Origin: DRYM01 sp964564025
Lineage (GTDB): Archaea; Thermoproteota; Thermoprotei_A; EX4484-217-1
DNA: 5,340 nucleotides
Direction: 5' to 3'
Assembly (NCBI GenBank): GCA_964564025.1
Contig: CAZLZO010000067.1
Location: forward strand, 1 to 5,340
The notes beneath the pieces were generated by a model that searched no databases, had not been told where the DNA came from, and saw only the letters and a list, made by a program, of their open reading frames with translations. Numbering within the stretch: position 1 is the first letter of the stretch; each line of letters opens with the position of its first letter. Shown piece after piece: positions 5,231 through 5,340 of the stretch. The position numbers and the translations under genes were made by a program.

Positions 5231-5340
5231 TTAAACCAGCATTTTCTTAAGTATTGTTGTGAAAACTTGTGTGAGCATTGATAGTCCAACTTTTTTCTCT
5301 TTAGCTATTGTTTTAATCCACCATTTTGGTCTGAAGTAGA
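5231..5340 (-). CDS. C-terminal fragment of an unidentified minus-strand protein
   Basis: Reading the minus strand from the right edge, a frame is open for 35 codons and ends at TAA (complement of 5231-5233). It begins YFRPKWWIKTIAKEKK and ends in TILKKMLV; the gene's start lies beyond the window. The aromatic-Arg-Pro followed by a basic amphipathic tail resembles the ends of many B12-binding-domain radical SAM proteins, which often finish with an FYxRP-type segment and a helix. Such a short piece cannot settle this, and some glycosyltransferases end similarly. It runs convergently toward mtrH and need not belong to the transport and methyl-transfer locus. Whether it is a true gene end depends on the sequence to the right. 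Confidence 0.5.
   Translation of the reverse strand, partial: YFRPKWWIKTIAKEKKVGLSMLTQVFTTILKKMLV

Overview
The window looks archaeal, most likely from an AT-rich, anaerobic, probably thermophilic lineage. Four things point that way: an MtrH-family methyltransferase; a binding protein anchored by an N-terminal membrane helix followed by a Thr/Ser/Pro-rich stalk, with no bacterial lipobox; TATA boxes about 25 bases before plausible transcription starts; and a repeated GGTGA-5 bases-ATG start pattern. The lineage cannot be fixed from this sequence. Non-methanogenic methylotrophic Thermoproteota-like groups such as Brockarchaeota, Bathyarchaeia or Korarchaeia, or an Archaeoglobus-like organism, would fit.

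Layout. Bases 1-200 hold the C-terminus of a corrinoid (B12-binding) methyl-carrier protein that begins before the window. After a short regulatory gap with a TATA box and a 17-bp palindrome come dctP (276-1451) and dctQ (1448-1945), overlapping by 4 bases. They encode the substrate-binding protein and small membrane subunit of a TRAP transporter. A 262-base gap follows, with its own TATA box (2042-2050) and a GC-rich, hairpin-forming segment (about 2071-2134) that may be a structured leader or small RNA. Then dctM (2208-3530) encodes the large TRAP membrane subunit. A second regulatory gap carries a 25-bp perfect palindrome immediately before a TATA box, leading to an mtrH-like gene (3786-4664). 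The stretch 4665-5230 has no recognisable gene. A minus-strand gene enters from the right edge and ends at 5231.

How the genes may work together (inference). The TRAP transporter would import an organic anion or zwitterion using an ion gradient. A substrate:corrinoid methyltransferase, presumably encoded to the left of the window, would move a methyl group from that compound to the corrinoid protein. The MtrH-like enzyme would pass the methyl group between corrinoid and a pterin such as tetrahydromethanopterin. The locus therefore reads as uptake plus demethylation of a methylated compound; the substrate (betaine-like, methylamine-like or methoxylated aromatic) is not identifiable here. A related ATTTT(T/A)ACTAA half-site in the dctP and mtrH promoter palindromes suggests, but does not prove, one shared regulator.
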